18,996 nucleotides of DNA from JAQBDA01 sp041301185 (GTDB lineage Bacteria; Chloroflexota; Anaerolineae; Anaerolineales; UBA4823). The notes beneath the pieces were generated by a model. That model ran no database searches. It was not told the DNA's origin and saw nothing but the letters and a program-made list of their open reading frames with translations. The position numbers and the translations under genes are program-made. Positions 8,209-15,185 of this stretch are shown here, piece after piece; within the stretch, counting starts at the first letter, position 1; every line of letters starts with the position of its first letter. The DNA lies in the NCBI GenBank assembly GCA_041301185.1, contig JBFYSV010000360.1:1-18996 (forward strand), read 5' to 3'.

Positions 8209-9072
8209 TCAGGCTAAATACAATGCTCCAAGTATGGATACGAATAAAGTGATGCTGATATAGCTATTGATGTTAAAGAAGGCGATGTTGATACGGCTGA
8301 GATCGTCCGGCTTGACCAGGGTATGCTCCCAGCTTAATAGGGCAATCACAACCACCAAGCCTATCCAATACGGCCATCCCAACTGCATCAGCATGCCGAG
8401 CAGCACAAGCAAAATCACTGTGGCTACATGGCAGGCTGAGGACAGCTTCAGGGCGAATGCAGTACCGAATCGCGCTGGTATTGATTGTAACCCATCTTGC
8501 AGGTCATATTCAATATCCTGGCAAGAGTAAATCAGGTCGAAGCCTGCAATCCACAAGGTCACAATCGCCAGCAAGACCCATGCGGGTAAATCTTCTGGGG
8601 TGAAAAGCGAGCCACGGATGGCTGCCCACGCCCCGACCGGCGCCAGCCCATCTGTGAATCCCAGTATGAAGTGGGAAAGCCAGGTAAATCGTTTGGTGAA
8701 AGAGTAACCAAAGAGAAAAAGGAAGGCACCTGGCAGCAAGCGGAAGGTCAGCGGTCCCAGGCGCCAGGCAGCATAGGTCAGGATGAGGGATGCGATCAGG
8801 GTGCCGGTCCAGGCGGTTCGCAGCGAGATAGCCCCTGTCACCAGGGGGCGGTTGGCAGTGCGGGGATTGTGGGCGTCATGCCAGCGGTCAGCAATCCGGT
8901 TGAATCCCATCGCAACAGTTCGAGCGGCTGCCATCGCTACGGTAATCCAAAAGAAGAGGTCCCACGAAGGAAAGCCACCGGCTGCCAGCAGCATTCCCAG
9001 ATACGCAAAGGGGAGGGCGAAGATTGTATGCTCGAACTTGATTAGTTCGAAAAAGTCACGGACTGCCTTCAT
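8209..9072 (-). CDS. ubiA: UbiA-family aromatic prenyltransferase, probably of menaquinone synthesis (MqnP-like)
   Basis: This 287-residue integral membrane enzyme attaches a polyprenyl chain to an aromatic acid. The first Asp-rich motif reads NRIADRWHDAHNPRTANRPL (58-77), with Asp62 and Asp66 expected to bind Mg-diphosphate. The second is CQDIEYDLQD (184-193), with Asp186 and Asp190. About eight hydrophobic segments fill the rest. The NPRTANRPL tail is shared by 4-hydroxybenzoate prenyltransferases and by the UbiA relatives used in the futalosine menaquinone route (MqnP). The nearby ubiD-family gene and the menaquinone-type respiratory protein make the latter likelier, but this is inference. 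The ATG has no ribosome binding site and lies nine bases from a consensus extended -10 box, so its message may be leaderless. Confidence 0.93.
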   Translation of the reverse strand: MKAVRDFFELIKFEHTIFALPFAYLGMLLAAGGFPSWDLFFWITVAMAAARTVAMGFNRIADRWHDAHNPRTANRPLVTGAISLRTAWTGTLIASLILTYAAWRLGPLTFRLLPGAFLFLFGYSFTKRFTWLSHFILGFTDGLAPVGAWAAIRGSLFTPEDLPAWVLLAIVTLWIAGFDLIYSCQDIEYDLQDGLQSIPARFGTAFALKLSSACHVATVILLVLLGMLMQLGWPYWIGLVVVIALLSWEHTLVKPDDLSRINIAFFNINSYISITLFVSILGALYLA

Positions 9073-9080
9073 CGGGGGGC

Positions 9081-9089
9081 ATTATACCA
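9081..9089 (-). promoter_or_regulatory. Extended -10 promoter of the ubiA-family gene
   Basis: Minus-strand TGGTATAAT (TG-n-TATAAT) ends eight bases before the ATG of the prenyltransferase gene. Initiation at the usual distance would fall at or next to the start codon. No convincing -35 is seen, which fits an extended -10 promoter. Confidence 0.65.
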
Positions 9090-9123
9090 GGATGAGATGA
9101 ATGGTTGATTAAGTTTGGGAGGA

Positions 9124-9160
9124 GAATCAGCGCGCCCCGCTGAAAGGGGCGCGCTGATTC
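9124..9160. terminator. Perfect 15-base-pair GC-rich hairpin between the LysM and ubiA-family genes
   Basis: Arms 9124-9138 and 9146-9160 are perfect complements (GAATCAGCGCGCCCC and its inverse) around a seven-base loop. It begins 23 bases past the LysM stop codon, so it most likely ends or protects that transcript. It lacks a U-tract on the minus strand. It lies upstream of the ubiA -10 box and so would not be in that message if initiation is at that box. Confidence 0.65.
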
Positions 9161-9183
9161 TGGTGAAACAACCCATGATAGGA

Positions 9184-9744
9184 TTACTTGAAGATATGCT
9201 GGACGTTCTTACAGAACAACTCGTTACTGGTTCCATTCTTTAGGCAGACTTGGAAGAATGTCGAGCTATTTAATTGTTTGGGGAGCAAATACTCGCTGGT
9301 CACGGTCCGGTTCTGTTTGATTTTCAGATTACCCAGCTTGTACCACTGGCCTGGGCCAGCGGTGATGTCCCGCACCTTGACATAATAGCTGCCCGATGCC
9401 GGGAAATCTGAGGCGGTGATCTTGACCAGATTATTCACATTCCAGACGGACAGATTATTCTTCAGGCTGACACTGAACTTAAAGGGTATGCAAAGCTGCT
9501 GGCCTTCCTCCAACACATAAGGCCGGCTCAGGTTGTTTGCAGCGGCGATTTCGATCCACTTGAGCCCGTACATATGGGCGATAGTGCCGGTTTTATCGCC
9601 CTTCTGCACGGTATGGTATGCTTTACAAGAGGCTGCATTCACCTGCTCGGGGAGTGCAGCTGCAATCACCGCCAGCACCAATATGGCAATTACAACCATC
9701 CATGCTTTACGTGTAAGGGGGGAATAACCTGAATAGAGGTTCAT
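9184..9744 (-). CDS. Exported or membrane-anchored LysM-domain protein
   Basis: The protein has 186 residues from the chosen start. A hydrophobic export segment (13-31) ends near VNAAS, and a single LysM domain follows (about 43-87: YHTVQKGDKTGTIAHMYG, then LEEGQQLCIPF), which binds N-acetylglucosamine polymers such as peptidoglycan. The last 95 residues are beta-rich with two Cys and match no family I can name; an Ig-like or FN3-like sandwich is possible. An upstream ATG at 9765 is open in frame, but AGGAG (9752-9756) points to the tandem ATGs at 9747 and 9744, and spacing (seven bases) favours 9744. The gene has its own candidate -10 and a strong hairpin at its end, so it looks like a single-gene unit set between the ABC operon and the ubiA-family gene. 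Confidence 0.88.
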   Translation of the reverse strand: MNLYSGYSPLTRKAWMVVIAILVLAVIAAALPEQVNAASCKAYHTVQKGDKTGTIAHMYGLKWIEIAAANNLSRPYVLEEGQQLCIPFKFSVSLKNNLSVWNVNNLVKITASDFPASGSYYVKVRDITAGPGQWYKLGNLKIKQNRTVTSEYLLPKQLNSSTFFQVCLKNGTSNELFCKNVQHIFK

Positions 9745-9803
9745 CATATCGCTCCTTTCTGGCATTTCACGGGTTAATTCCCGTTGTTATACTGCGTACA
9801 ATG

Positions 9804-9809
9804 ATTATA
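9804..9809 (-). promoter_or_regulatory. Candidate -10 box for the LysM gene
   Basis: A perfect TATAAT on the minus strand lies about 60 bases before the LysM start, in the 100-base gap after the ABC permease gene. The -35 region is not recognisable. Confidence 0.4.
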
Positions 9810-9844
9810 CCCTATAGGAAATTCAGTATTCGGACCGGCACTGG

Positions 9845-10585
9845 CTAAGATTGAGACTGCCACAGGCATAGCCGGTGCTCCAGCCAATCTACTGAAAAAT
9901 ATAGCCCAAGACCGAGCAGGCTCATGGCAACAATCCCGGCATACATGGCGGGGTAATTGAGCAGGGTGCTGCCATTCAGGTAGATATAGTAGCCCAGGCC
10001 GCGTTGGGTGGCATACAATTCCGCGATATATAGAACTGCAACCGCGGTGCCCACAGATTGGCGCAGGGCGGTAAGGATGGCAGGCAAACTGGCGGGTAAG
10101 TACACAAAGCGAAACAATGCCCGGCGACCCGCGCCCAGGCTGCGCACGCTCTGTACCAGCTCCGGACGCAGACTGGCTGCCTGGTCGCGCACCAGGACCA
10201 GGATTTGAAAGAAGAGGATCATGAAGATGATCACGATCTTGGGAGCATCTCCCAGACCAAAAAAGAGCAGGACGATCGGCACGAAGACCACCTTGGGGAT
10301 GGGGTATGCCAGGTAGATCAGCGGGGAGAAGATGTTGTTCATCCGCTTGGATTGTCCCAGGATCAAGCCTGCCGGCGCAGCCAGGGCAATTGCCAGGGCG
10401 GTGCTGGCGATCACCCGCCACAGGCTGACCATGAAGTGCCCGATTAAATCGTCTTGAAGCTCTTCTACCAGCACTCGCCCGACCTCCAGGGGCGCGGGCA
10501 GGATCGGACGCTGGACCAGCAAGGCAGCTATCTGCCAGATGATCAGCACCACAATCACGGTCAGAGCCAGGTCGCGGCGTCTCAT
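9845..10585 (-). CDS. ABC transporter permease, NitT/TauT-like family
   Basis: The chosen start gives 246 residues and an ATGA overlap with the stop of the ATPase gene. A longer in-frame ATG at 10654 would overlap the ATPase by 73 bases and adds a basic, low-complexity tail, so I reject it. About six membrane segments are visible. The coupling-helix (EAA-type) loop reads SVRSLGAGRRALFRFVYLPA, with the conserved Gly and the leucine/proline end. The protein would form a homodimeric inner-membrane channel for the solute delivered by the lipoprotein encoded two genes upstream. The overlap implies translational coupling to the ATPase. Confidence 0.93.
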   Translation of the reverse strand: MRRRDLALTVIVVLIIWQIAALLVQRPILPAPLEVGRVLVEELQDDLIGHFMVSLWRVIASTALAIALAAPAGLILGQSKRMNNIFSPLIYLAYPIPKVVFVPIVLLFFGLGDAPKIVIIFMILFFQILVLVRDQAASLRPELVQSVRSLGAGRRALFRFVYLPASLPAILTALRQSVGTAVAVLYIAELYATQRGLGYYIYLNGSTLLNYPAMYAGIVAMSLLGLGLYFSVDWLEHRLCLWQSQS

Positions 10586-11379
10586 TGTGAAAGCCCCGCC
10601 GGTGCTACGGCGAGATGATCGGGTTGATCCAGCATGCTGCGCAGCTCGCGGCACAGCGCCAGATATTCGGTGCTGAGCCGATAATCAGGCCGGTTGGCTC
10701 CGGGGTTCTCCACTACCGCCGCCTGGCGATTGGGTGGTTGCCGGAGGATCAATATTTTTCTGCCCATCACTGCGGCTTCTTCAATGGCGTGGGTGACGAT
10801 CACCAGGGTAAGCCCTTGCTCCGCTTGCAGCTCCAGGGTGAGGGTCTGCAGGCTCTCCCGGGTGGGCGCGTCCAATGATGAGAACGGCTCATCCATCAAG
10901 AGCAAGTCGGGTTTTAAAGCCAGGGTCCGGGCAATCGCAGCGCGCTGGCGCTGGCCTCCGGATATTTGTCCCGGGTATTTATCGGCGATTGACGCCAGAC
11001 CTAGCCGGTCCAGCCAGGGTGCGACATCCAGGTCGGGTCGAAAATCTTCCGGGGTGTGTTTGCCATCCGGCCCATAAAAATTGCGGATGCGAATGCCCAG
11101 CTCGGCATTCTGGCGAACCGTCGACCAGGGAAGCAAGCCATAGTCCTGCAGGATAAGCCCGGTGTGAGGCCTCGGGCGGTTGAGCGGTTGTTGATTGATA
11201 AGGATTTTGCCGCGCGATGGGAACCTCAAGCCTGCCAGCAGGTAGAGCAATGTGGTCTTCCCGCACCCCGATGGACCGAGGACAGCCCAGGCTTCGTGGC
11301 TGCCGGTTTTCCAGCTGTAATCCTCGAAGATCAGACCGCCTTGTGGGTGGGCATAGGCTATTGATTCGATCTCAATCAT
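10582..11379 (-). CDS. ABC transporter ATP-binding protein, NitT/TauT-like family
   Basis: The 265-residue nucleotide-binding subunit is intact. Walker A is GPSGCGKT (35-42), the Q-loop is LILQDYG (Gln78), the signature is ISGGQRQR (139-146), Walker B is LLLMDEP with Asp163 and Glu164, and the switch is His197 in VTHAIEEA. A short insert (about 100-120, FYGPDGKHTPEDF) lies between the Q-loop and the signature. It powers import with the adjacent permease, whose start codon overlaps this stop codon. No clear ribosome binding site precedes the ATG; a 61-base gap containing a hairpin separates it from the binding-protein gene. Confidence 0.95.
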   Translation of the reverse strand: MIEIESIAYAHPQGGLIFEDYSWKTGSHEAWAVLGPSGCGKTTLLYLLAGLRFPSRGKILINQQPLNRPRPHTGLILQDYGLLPWSTVRQNAELGIRIRNFYGPDGKHTPEDFRPDLDVAPWLDRLGLASIADKYPGQISGGQRQRAAIARTLALKPDLLLMDEPFSSLDAPTRESLQTLTLELQAEQGLTLVIVTHAIEEAAVMGRKILILRQPPNRQAAVVENPGANRPDYRLSTEYLALCRELRSMLDQPDHLAVAPAGLSQ

Positions 11380-11393
11380 CGCTAGAACAGTAT

Positions 11394-11428
11394 GGCAGGC
11401 AGACTGGCAATTGCCTGGTCCGCCTGCC
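11394..11428 (-). promoter_or_regulatory. Hairpin between the binding-protein and ATPase genes
   Basis: Outer arms GGCAGGC (11394-11400) and GCCTGCC (11422-11428) pair perfectly. Inside, GAC/GTC and the palindrome GGCAATTGCC extend the structure with small bulges. It begins 13 bases past the stop of the lipoprotein gene and ends 15 bases before the ATPase start. In ABC operons such hairpins often leave more message for the binding protein than for the membrane parts; that role here is inference. Confidence 0.5.
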
Positions 11429-11440
11429 GGTTATCGGTTC

Positions 11441-12409
11441 CTAGGGTAGAAAGCTGGCGTTCACCGAGTCAGTATAGGCGATATCTGTCTCGACCAGCCC
11501 GTTGTCCTTCGCCCAAGCAAGCGCATCCTGCCACTGGCTCTCGCTGGGGACGCTGGCAGTGGGGAAGGGGGGTATTTTATAGCTGCCGATCAGCGAGGTG
11601 GGTACGAGTTGCTGCTCGGTGAGCAGGTTTTCCCAGCGGGTTGGATCTGCATTGATCATTTCACTGGCTTCCTCAATCGCCTTCACGAAGCCACGAACTG
11701 CCTCGGGGTTCTTCTCAATAAATGGGATGACAAAAGCATAGGTGCTGTATCCGTATTCGGGATGGCTGGTGTCATCGATCACGATGGTCGCACCTTGCTG
11801 GATCGCCAGAGAGGACAACGGATCGGGCAGCGTGGCGGCTTTTAATTCGCCTGAACCCAAGAGCGCCATGCGGTCGGCGATTTTCGGCACTGCAATGGTC
11901 TTGATCTCATCCAGGGTGAGACCTTCGGCTTGCAAAAGCCGGTGGGTGATATATTGGATAATTGTCCCTTCGGAGACGCCAATCTCAACCCCTTTTAAGT
12001 CATCTGGCGATTTTATACCACTCTGACCGGAAGCCAAGATGGAATATTGCGAGGCTTCGGGTGTAGCAGTTCGCGCAAACCGGACAATCTGGACCTGCGG
12101 CTTGTCTCTATTGTAGAGCAGGGTGGATATTGTTTCGTTGATCATCCCATCTGCCTGCTCGGCGACGATCACCTGATCCCGCTCGGCAGCCGAACCGACC
12201 GGGATAAACTCCACGTTGACGTTGTTGGCTGCAAAAAGCCCTTCTTGTTGAGCCACGTACATCGGTAAGTTATCCAAAATCGGTAGGGTGGCGATCCTGA
12301 TCGAGGTCGGCCCCGCCTGGGTGGGAGCTGCTTGCGAGCAGGCGCCAAGCACCATCCCGGATACGATCAGCAGGGATATCAGTACAAAAATCAAGTGCGA
12401 TACACGCAT
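11441..12409 (-). CDS. ABC transporter substrate-binding lipoprotein, NitT/TauT (NMT1/ThiY-like) family
   Basis: This 322-residue type-II binding protein has a signal peptide with a perfect lipobox, LGAC. The mature part starts with SIRIATLPILDNLPMYVAQQ and continues with EGLFAANNVNVEFIP, the typical first lobe of NitT/TauT-family proteins. KSPDDLKGVEIGVSEGTII follows, as in NMT1/ThiY-like members. An in-frame GTG at 12421 is possible, but AGGAG (12421-12425) overlaps it, so the ATG at 12409 is the better start (11-base gap). The solute is not readable: nitrate, sulfonates, pyrimidines, riboflavin and other small molecules are all carried by this superfamily. Its place directly after a ubiD-family gene is discussed in the findings. 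MqnA and MqnD share this fold but are cytoplasmic enzymes, and the lipobox argues against that identity. Confidence 0.92.
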   Translation of the reverse strand: MRVSHLIFVLISLLIVSGMVLGACSQAAPTQAGPTSIRIATLPILDNLPMYVAQQEGLFAANNVNVEFIPVGSAAERDQVIVAEQADGMINETISTLLYNRDKPQVQIVRFARTATPEASQYSILASGQSGIKSPDDLKGVEIGVSEGTIIQYITHRLLQAEGLTLDEIKTIAVPKIADRMALLGSGELKAATLPDPLSSLAIQQGATIVIDDTSHPEYGYSTYAFVIPFIEKNPEAVRGFVKAIEEASEMINADPTRWENLLTEQQLVPTSLIGSYKIPPFPTASVPSESQWQDALAWAKDNGLVETDIAYTDSVNASFLP

Positions 12410-12487
12410 ATGTTTGTTCACTCCTTTTGGCTATTGGTTTTTTGCTGGAATGCTAACAGGGTGTAATTACCCGCTGGTTGTGAGAAA

Positions 12488-13969
12488 TCAGAGACGTAAT
12501 TTATTCCATATTTGGTCGATGCGGGCCTTTACCTCGGGGCTCATCTGGGTGATTTCTGGCCATTGGCGCTGGTAACCCTCTTCGGGTAATTTCGCGGTGG
12601 CATCGATGCCAATTTTACCGCCAAATGAGTGCTGGTGTGATGCGTGGTCGAGATGATCTACTGGCCCATCGGCGATGACCACATCATGCGACCAATCCAC
12701 ATTACCTAGCCCCTGCCAGGCTACCTGGGACAGGTTGTGTACATCCACCCATTCATCGACCACCACAATCGCCTTGGCTAAAGACATCAATGCCAGCCCC
12801 CACATGCCAAACATCACCTTGCGAGCATGCCCCGGGAAGCGTTTCTTGATAGAAACCAGCACCAGGTTGTGGAAAACGCCCTCGGCGGGCATATTCACAT
12901 CTACGATCTCTGGCAGGAACAGGCGCATGAGCGGCAGGAACAGGCGCTCGGTGGCTTTGCCCATCCACACGTCCTCCATGGGGGGGATGCCAACAATGGT
13001 CGCCGGATAGACGGGCTTCTTGCGGTGCGTGATGGCGGTAACGTGAAAGACCGGGAAGAGCTCCACGGGGGTGTAATAGCCGGTATGGTCGCCAAATGGG
13101 CCTTCGGGAAGGTGCTCGTTTGGATCGACGTAGCCCTCGATGACGATCTCAGCGTTTGCCGGTACCTCCAGCGGTTGGGAGACACAATCGACGAACGCCA
13201 CCGGGGCGCTGCGCAGGTATCCAGCCAGAAGATATTCGTCGATATTGGGCGGCAGTGGTGCAGAAGAGCACCACATACTGGCTGGGTCCCCGCCTAACAC
13301 AATGGCTGCCGGAATGATGGGCTTGGGGGTCTCTCCCAATTGGGAGGCGAGGCGCGCTTTGCGTTCGTGTTCTGCACCGCCTTTGTGGCGTTGCCAGTGC
13401 ACCAACAATCTCCGCCCATCAATGACTTGCAGGCGGTACATTCCCACGTTGCGCGTGCCCGTTTCCGGGTCGCGGGTGATCACCTGTGGCAGGGTGATAA
13501 ACCTGCCGCCGTCCTTAGGCCAGCATTTCAGGATGGGCAGCATGTCCAGGCTGGCAGTCTCGGTGTGGACTACCTGCTGGACGGGTGCCCGGCGTACTTT
13601 TTTAGGTTTAAGGCCGATAGATTTGAACACCCCCAATAGGCCACGCCCGCGCTGCATCACATCGCCGAAACCTTTGGGCAACCGCAAGTCGATGATTTTT
13701 GCCAGGTTCTGGTTTAGCTGTTCCAAATCTTCGACACCTAACGCCCAGGCCATGCGCTCTGCCGAGCCAAAGCCGTTTATCAGCACCGGGATATCGTACC
13801 CGGGCAAATTCTCAAATAGCAGCGCTTTGTTGTGCTCCGAGGGGGCTTTGCTCACCCGGTCTGTGATTTCGGTGATCTCCAGTTCAGGTGAGACCGGAAG
13901 ATTTATTCGAACCAGCTGGCCGCGCTTTTCTAATAATTCAATAAAATCACTCAAATTCTGAAACGCCAT
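12488..13969 (-). CDS. ubiD: UbiD-family prenylated-FMN decarboxylase, probably menaquinone-related (MqnL-like)
   Basis: The protein has 493 residues, full length for UbiD. It would remove the ring carboxyl of a prenylated aromatic acid using prenyl-FMN made by UbiX, which is not in this window. The cofactor-binding region reads RNVGMYRLQVIDGRRLLVHW, followed by the acidic pair in EIVIEGYVDP and the conserved EGPFGDHTGYY; Arg, Glu and Glu are the family's catalytic triad. An in-frame GTG lies two codons upstream (13975), but the ATG at 13969 has the better-spaced GGTG. It opens an operon with the ABC importer (78-base gap to the lipoprotein gene). Together with the UbiA-family gene 3.4 kb away it suggests late steps of menaquinone synthesis by the futalosine route; general UbiD hydroxyarylic decarboxylase activity is the alternative. 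Confidence 0.93.
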   Translation of the reverse strand: MAFQNLSDFIELLEKRGQLVRINLPVSPELEITEITDRVSKAPSEHNKALLFENLPGYDIPVLINGFGSAERMAWALGVEDLEQLNQNLAKIIDLRLPKGFGDVMQRGRGLLGVFKSIGLKPKKVRRAPVQQVVHTETASLDMLPILKCWPKDGGRFITLPQVITRDPETGTRNVGMYRLQVIDGRRLLVHWQRHKGGAEHERKARLASQLGETPKPIIPAAIVLGGDPASMWCSSAPLPPNIDEYLLAGYLRSAPVAFVDCVSQPLEVPANAEIVIEGYVDPNEHLPEGPFGDHTGYYTPVELFPVFHVTAITHRKKPVYPATIVGIPPMEDVWMGKATERLFLPLMRLFLPEIVDVNMPAEGVFHNLVLVSIKKRFPGHARKVMFGMWGLALMSLAKAIVVVDEWVDVHNLSQVAWQGLGNVDWSHDVVIADGPVDHLDHASHQHSFGGKIGIDATAKLPEEGYQRQWPEITQMSPEVKARIDQIWNKLRL

Positions 13970-13997
13970 AATCACACCCTAACTGACAAACCTGTTA

Positions 13998-14006
13998 ATT
14001 ATAGCA
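13998..14006 (-). promoter_or_regulatory. Extended -10 promoter of the ubiD-ABC operon
   Basis: Minus-strand TGCTATAAT (TG-n-TATAAT) lies 28 bases before the ATG. The -35 is not recognisable. It lies head-to-head with the plus-strand promoter, whose -35 falls inside this promoter's spacer. Confidence 0.65.
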
Positions 14007-14014
14007 TGTTTAGC

Positions 14015-14043
14015 TTGACACAGCCTATTGCCTATGCTACATT
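14015..14043 (+). promoter_or_regulatory. Sigma-70-type promoter of the roadblock-V4R-regulator operon
   Basis: TTGACA (14015-14020), a 17-base spacer ending in TGC, and TACATT (14038-14043) give a consensus -35 and a TG-extended -10. The predicted start near 14050 leaves a leader of about 108 bases before the roadblock ATG. This is the best full promoter in the window. Confidence 0.7.
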
Positions 14044-14157
14044 TAGTTTGCTTACTTGGCGCTGTTTTCATGAAATATTGTAAAAAATGATCGGCAGCCG
14101 GTAAGCATTCCAGACTTAACAGAGTTCGTGATAGAAACCCAAGGAGTGATCGCTTTG

Positions 14158-14526
14158 ATGAAATCACGCTCCCAATTGATGGTGGAACGCTTGCGCGACC
14201 TCCAGGCATCATCGCCGGATATCGAGGCCTCAGCCGTAGTGAGTGTGGATGGATTGAGTATTGCATCGGCTTTGCCGCAGGGCGTTGAAGAAGACCGGGT
14301 GTCGGCAATGTCGGCTGCGATGCTCTCGTTAGGTGAGCGTATCGCCTCAGAGCTGGGTCGGGGGACATTAGACCAAGTGTATATCAAGGGGGAAAAAGGT
14401 TACGTAATCTTGATGTCGGTTGGCGAGGAGGCGGTGTTGACCGCCCTGGCACGCGAGCAAGCCAAGCTGGGTTTGATTTTCCTGGATATGAGGCGAGCAA
14501 CGGAAGATCTGGTGAAACTGATCTAA
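14158..14526 (+). CDS. Roadblock/LC7-domain protein (MglB-like)
   Basis: These 122 residues fill one roadblock/LC7 domain: an N-terminal helix (MVERLRDLQASSPDIEASAV), the central VVSVDGLSIASALP strand pair, a long helix from about 45 to 67 (SAMSAAMLSLGERIASELG), and VYIKGEKGYVILMSVGEEAVL. Such proteins dimerise and often regulate small Ras-like GTPases (MglB acts on MglA) or serve as scaffolds in signalling. The frame is open upstream to a GTG at 14128, but AAGGAG (14141-14146) supports the ATG at 14158, or a TTG three bases earlier. No GTPase gene is in the window; the partner may instead be the V4R protein encoded 13 bases downstream. Confidence 0.9.
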   Translation: MKSRSQLMVERLRDLQASSPDIEASAVVSVDGLSIASALPQGVEEDRVSAMSAAMLSLGERIASELGRGTLDQVYIKGEKGYVILMSVGEEAVLTALAREQAKLGLIFLDMRRATEDLVKLI

Positions 14527-14539
14527 AAGAGCATGATCT

Positions 14540-15175
14540 ATGGAGCCGATACCAAAGAGTGGTTATTACTACGCCAATAAAATAGTGTTCATTTCCCTCA
14601 ACGCGCTGGAAGAGGTGATGGGCAAAAATGGTGTCAACGCAATCCTTAACCTGGCGCATTTATCCGATCTGATCGACAACTATCCCCCGGGAAACCTGGA
14701 TCGCCAGTTCGATTTTGCCGATTTCTCTGCCATTAACCTGGCGCTGGAAGAGATGTATGGCCCGCGCGGCGGGCGCGGCCTTGCCTTGCGGGCTGGCAGG
14801 GTGGCTTTTGCCGATTCGCTGCGCAACTTTGGTGCATTGGCTGGTGTGAGTGACCTGGCTTTCAAAGTTCTGCCGTTGCAGACCAAGATGCGCATCGGTA
14901 TCCCGGTCATGGCAAAAATTTTCAGCCAGATCAGCGATCAGTACAGCACCGTGCAGGAAAGAGAAAACGACTACGTCTACACGATCCATCGTTGCCCGGT
15001 ATGCTGGGGGCGGCATGGATCGGACAAGCCGGTGTGTTTTATCGCCATTGGTCTGTTACAAGGAGGGCTTAAATGGCTTTCCGGCGGTCACGAGTTCCGC
15101 ATCAATGAGTCGCGTTGTTGCGCGATGGGCGATGATGTCTGCGAGTTTATTATTGAGAAGACCGCAATGAGTTAG
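14540..15175 (+). CDS. V4R (4-vinyl reductase-like) domain sensor protein
   Basis: A 211-residue protein with a V4R fold in its C-terminal half. The Cys/His-rich end carries HRCPVCWGRHG (150-160), Cys166, GGHEF (182-186), SRCCAMGDDVCEF (191-203). This matches the small-molecule-binding V4R domain seen in bacteriochlorophyll 4-vinyl-reductase-associated BchJ-like proteins and in aromatic-responsive regulators such as XylR/DmpR. The six cysteines suggest a metal or redox-responsive site. The N-terminal part (about 10-110) resembles the helical lead-in often present before V4R. It has no output domain, so it presumably signals through its neighbours: the roadblock gene 13 bases upstream and the response regulator 10 bases downstream. 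Ligand unknown. Confidence 0.85.
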   Translation: MEPIPKSGYYYANKIVFISLNALEEVMGKNGVNAILNLAHLSDLIDNYPPGNLDRQFDFADFSAINLALEEMYGPRGGRGLALRAGRVAFADSLRNFGALAGVSDLAFKVLPLQTKMRIGIPVMAKIFSQISDQYSTVQERENDYVYTIHRCPVCWGRHGSDKPVCFIAIGLLQGGLKWLSGGHEFRINESRCCAMGDDVCEFIIEKTAMS

Positions 15176-15185
15176 GTAGCGCCCT

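Noticed and set aside
9774..10421. 215-codon minus-strand open frame
   Set aside because: It overlaps the ABC permease in another frame; its Pro/Arg/Gly/Cys-rich composition is typical of an out-of-frame reading.
10586..10654. N-terminal extension of the permease from an upstream ATG
   Set aside because: The extra residues are basic and low in complexity, would overlap the ATPase gene by 73 bases, and the ATGA overlap gives a natural start.
11441..12409. Identity as MqnA or MqnD, suggested by the nearby UbiA and UbiD relatives
   Set aside because: A signal peptide with a perfect LGAC lipobox and adjacent ATPase and permease genes show a transport lipoprotein, not a cytoplasmic enzyme.
13140..13961. 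273-codon plus-strand open frame
   Set aside because: It is antisense to the ubiD-family gene, rich in Ser/Arg/Pro as expected of a shadow frame, with no recognisable domain.
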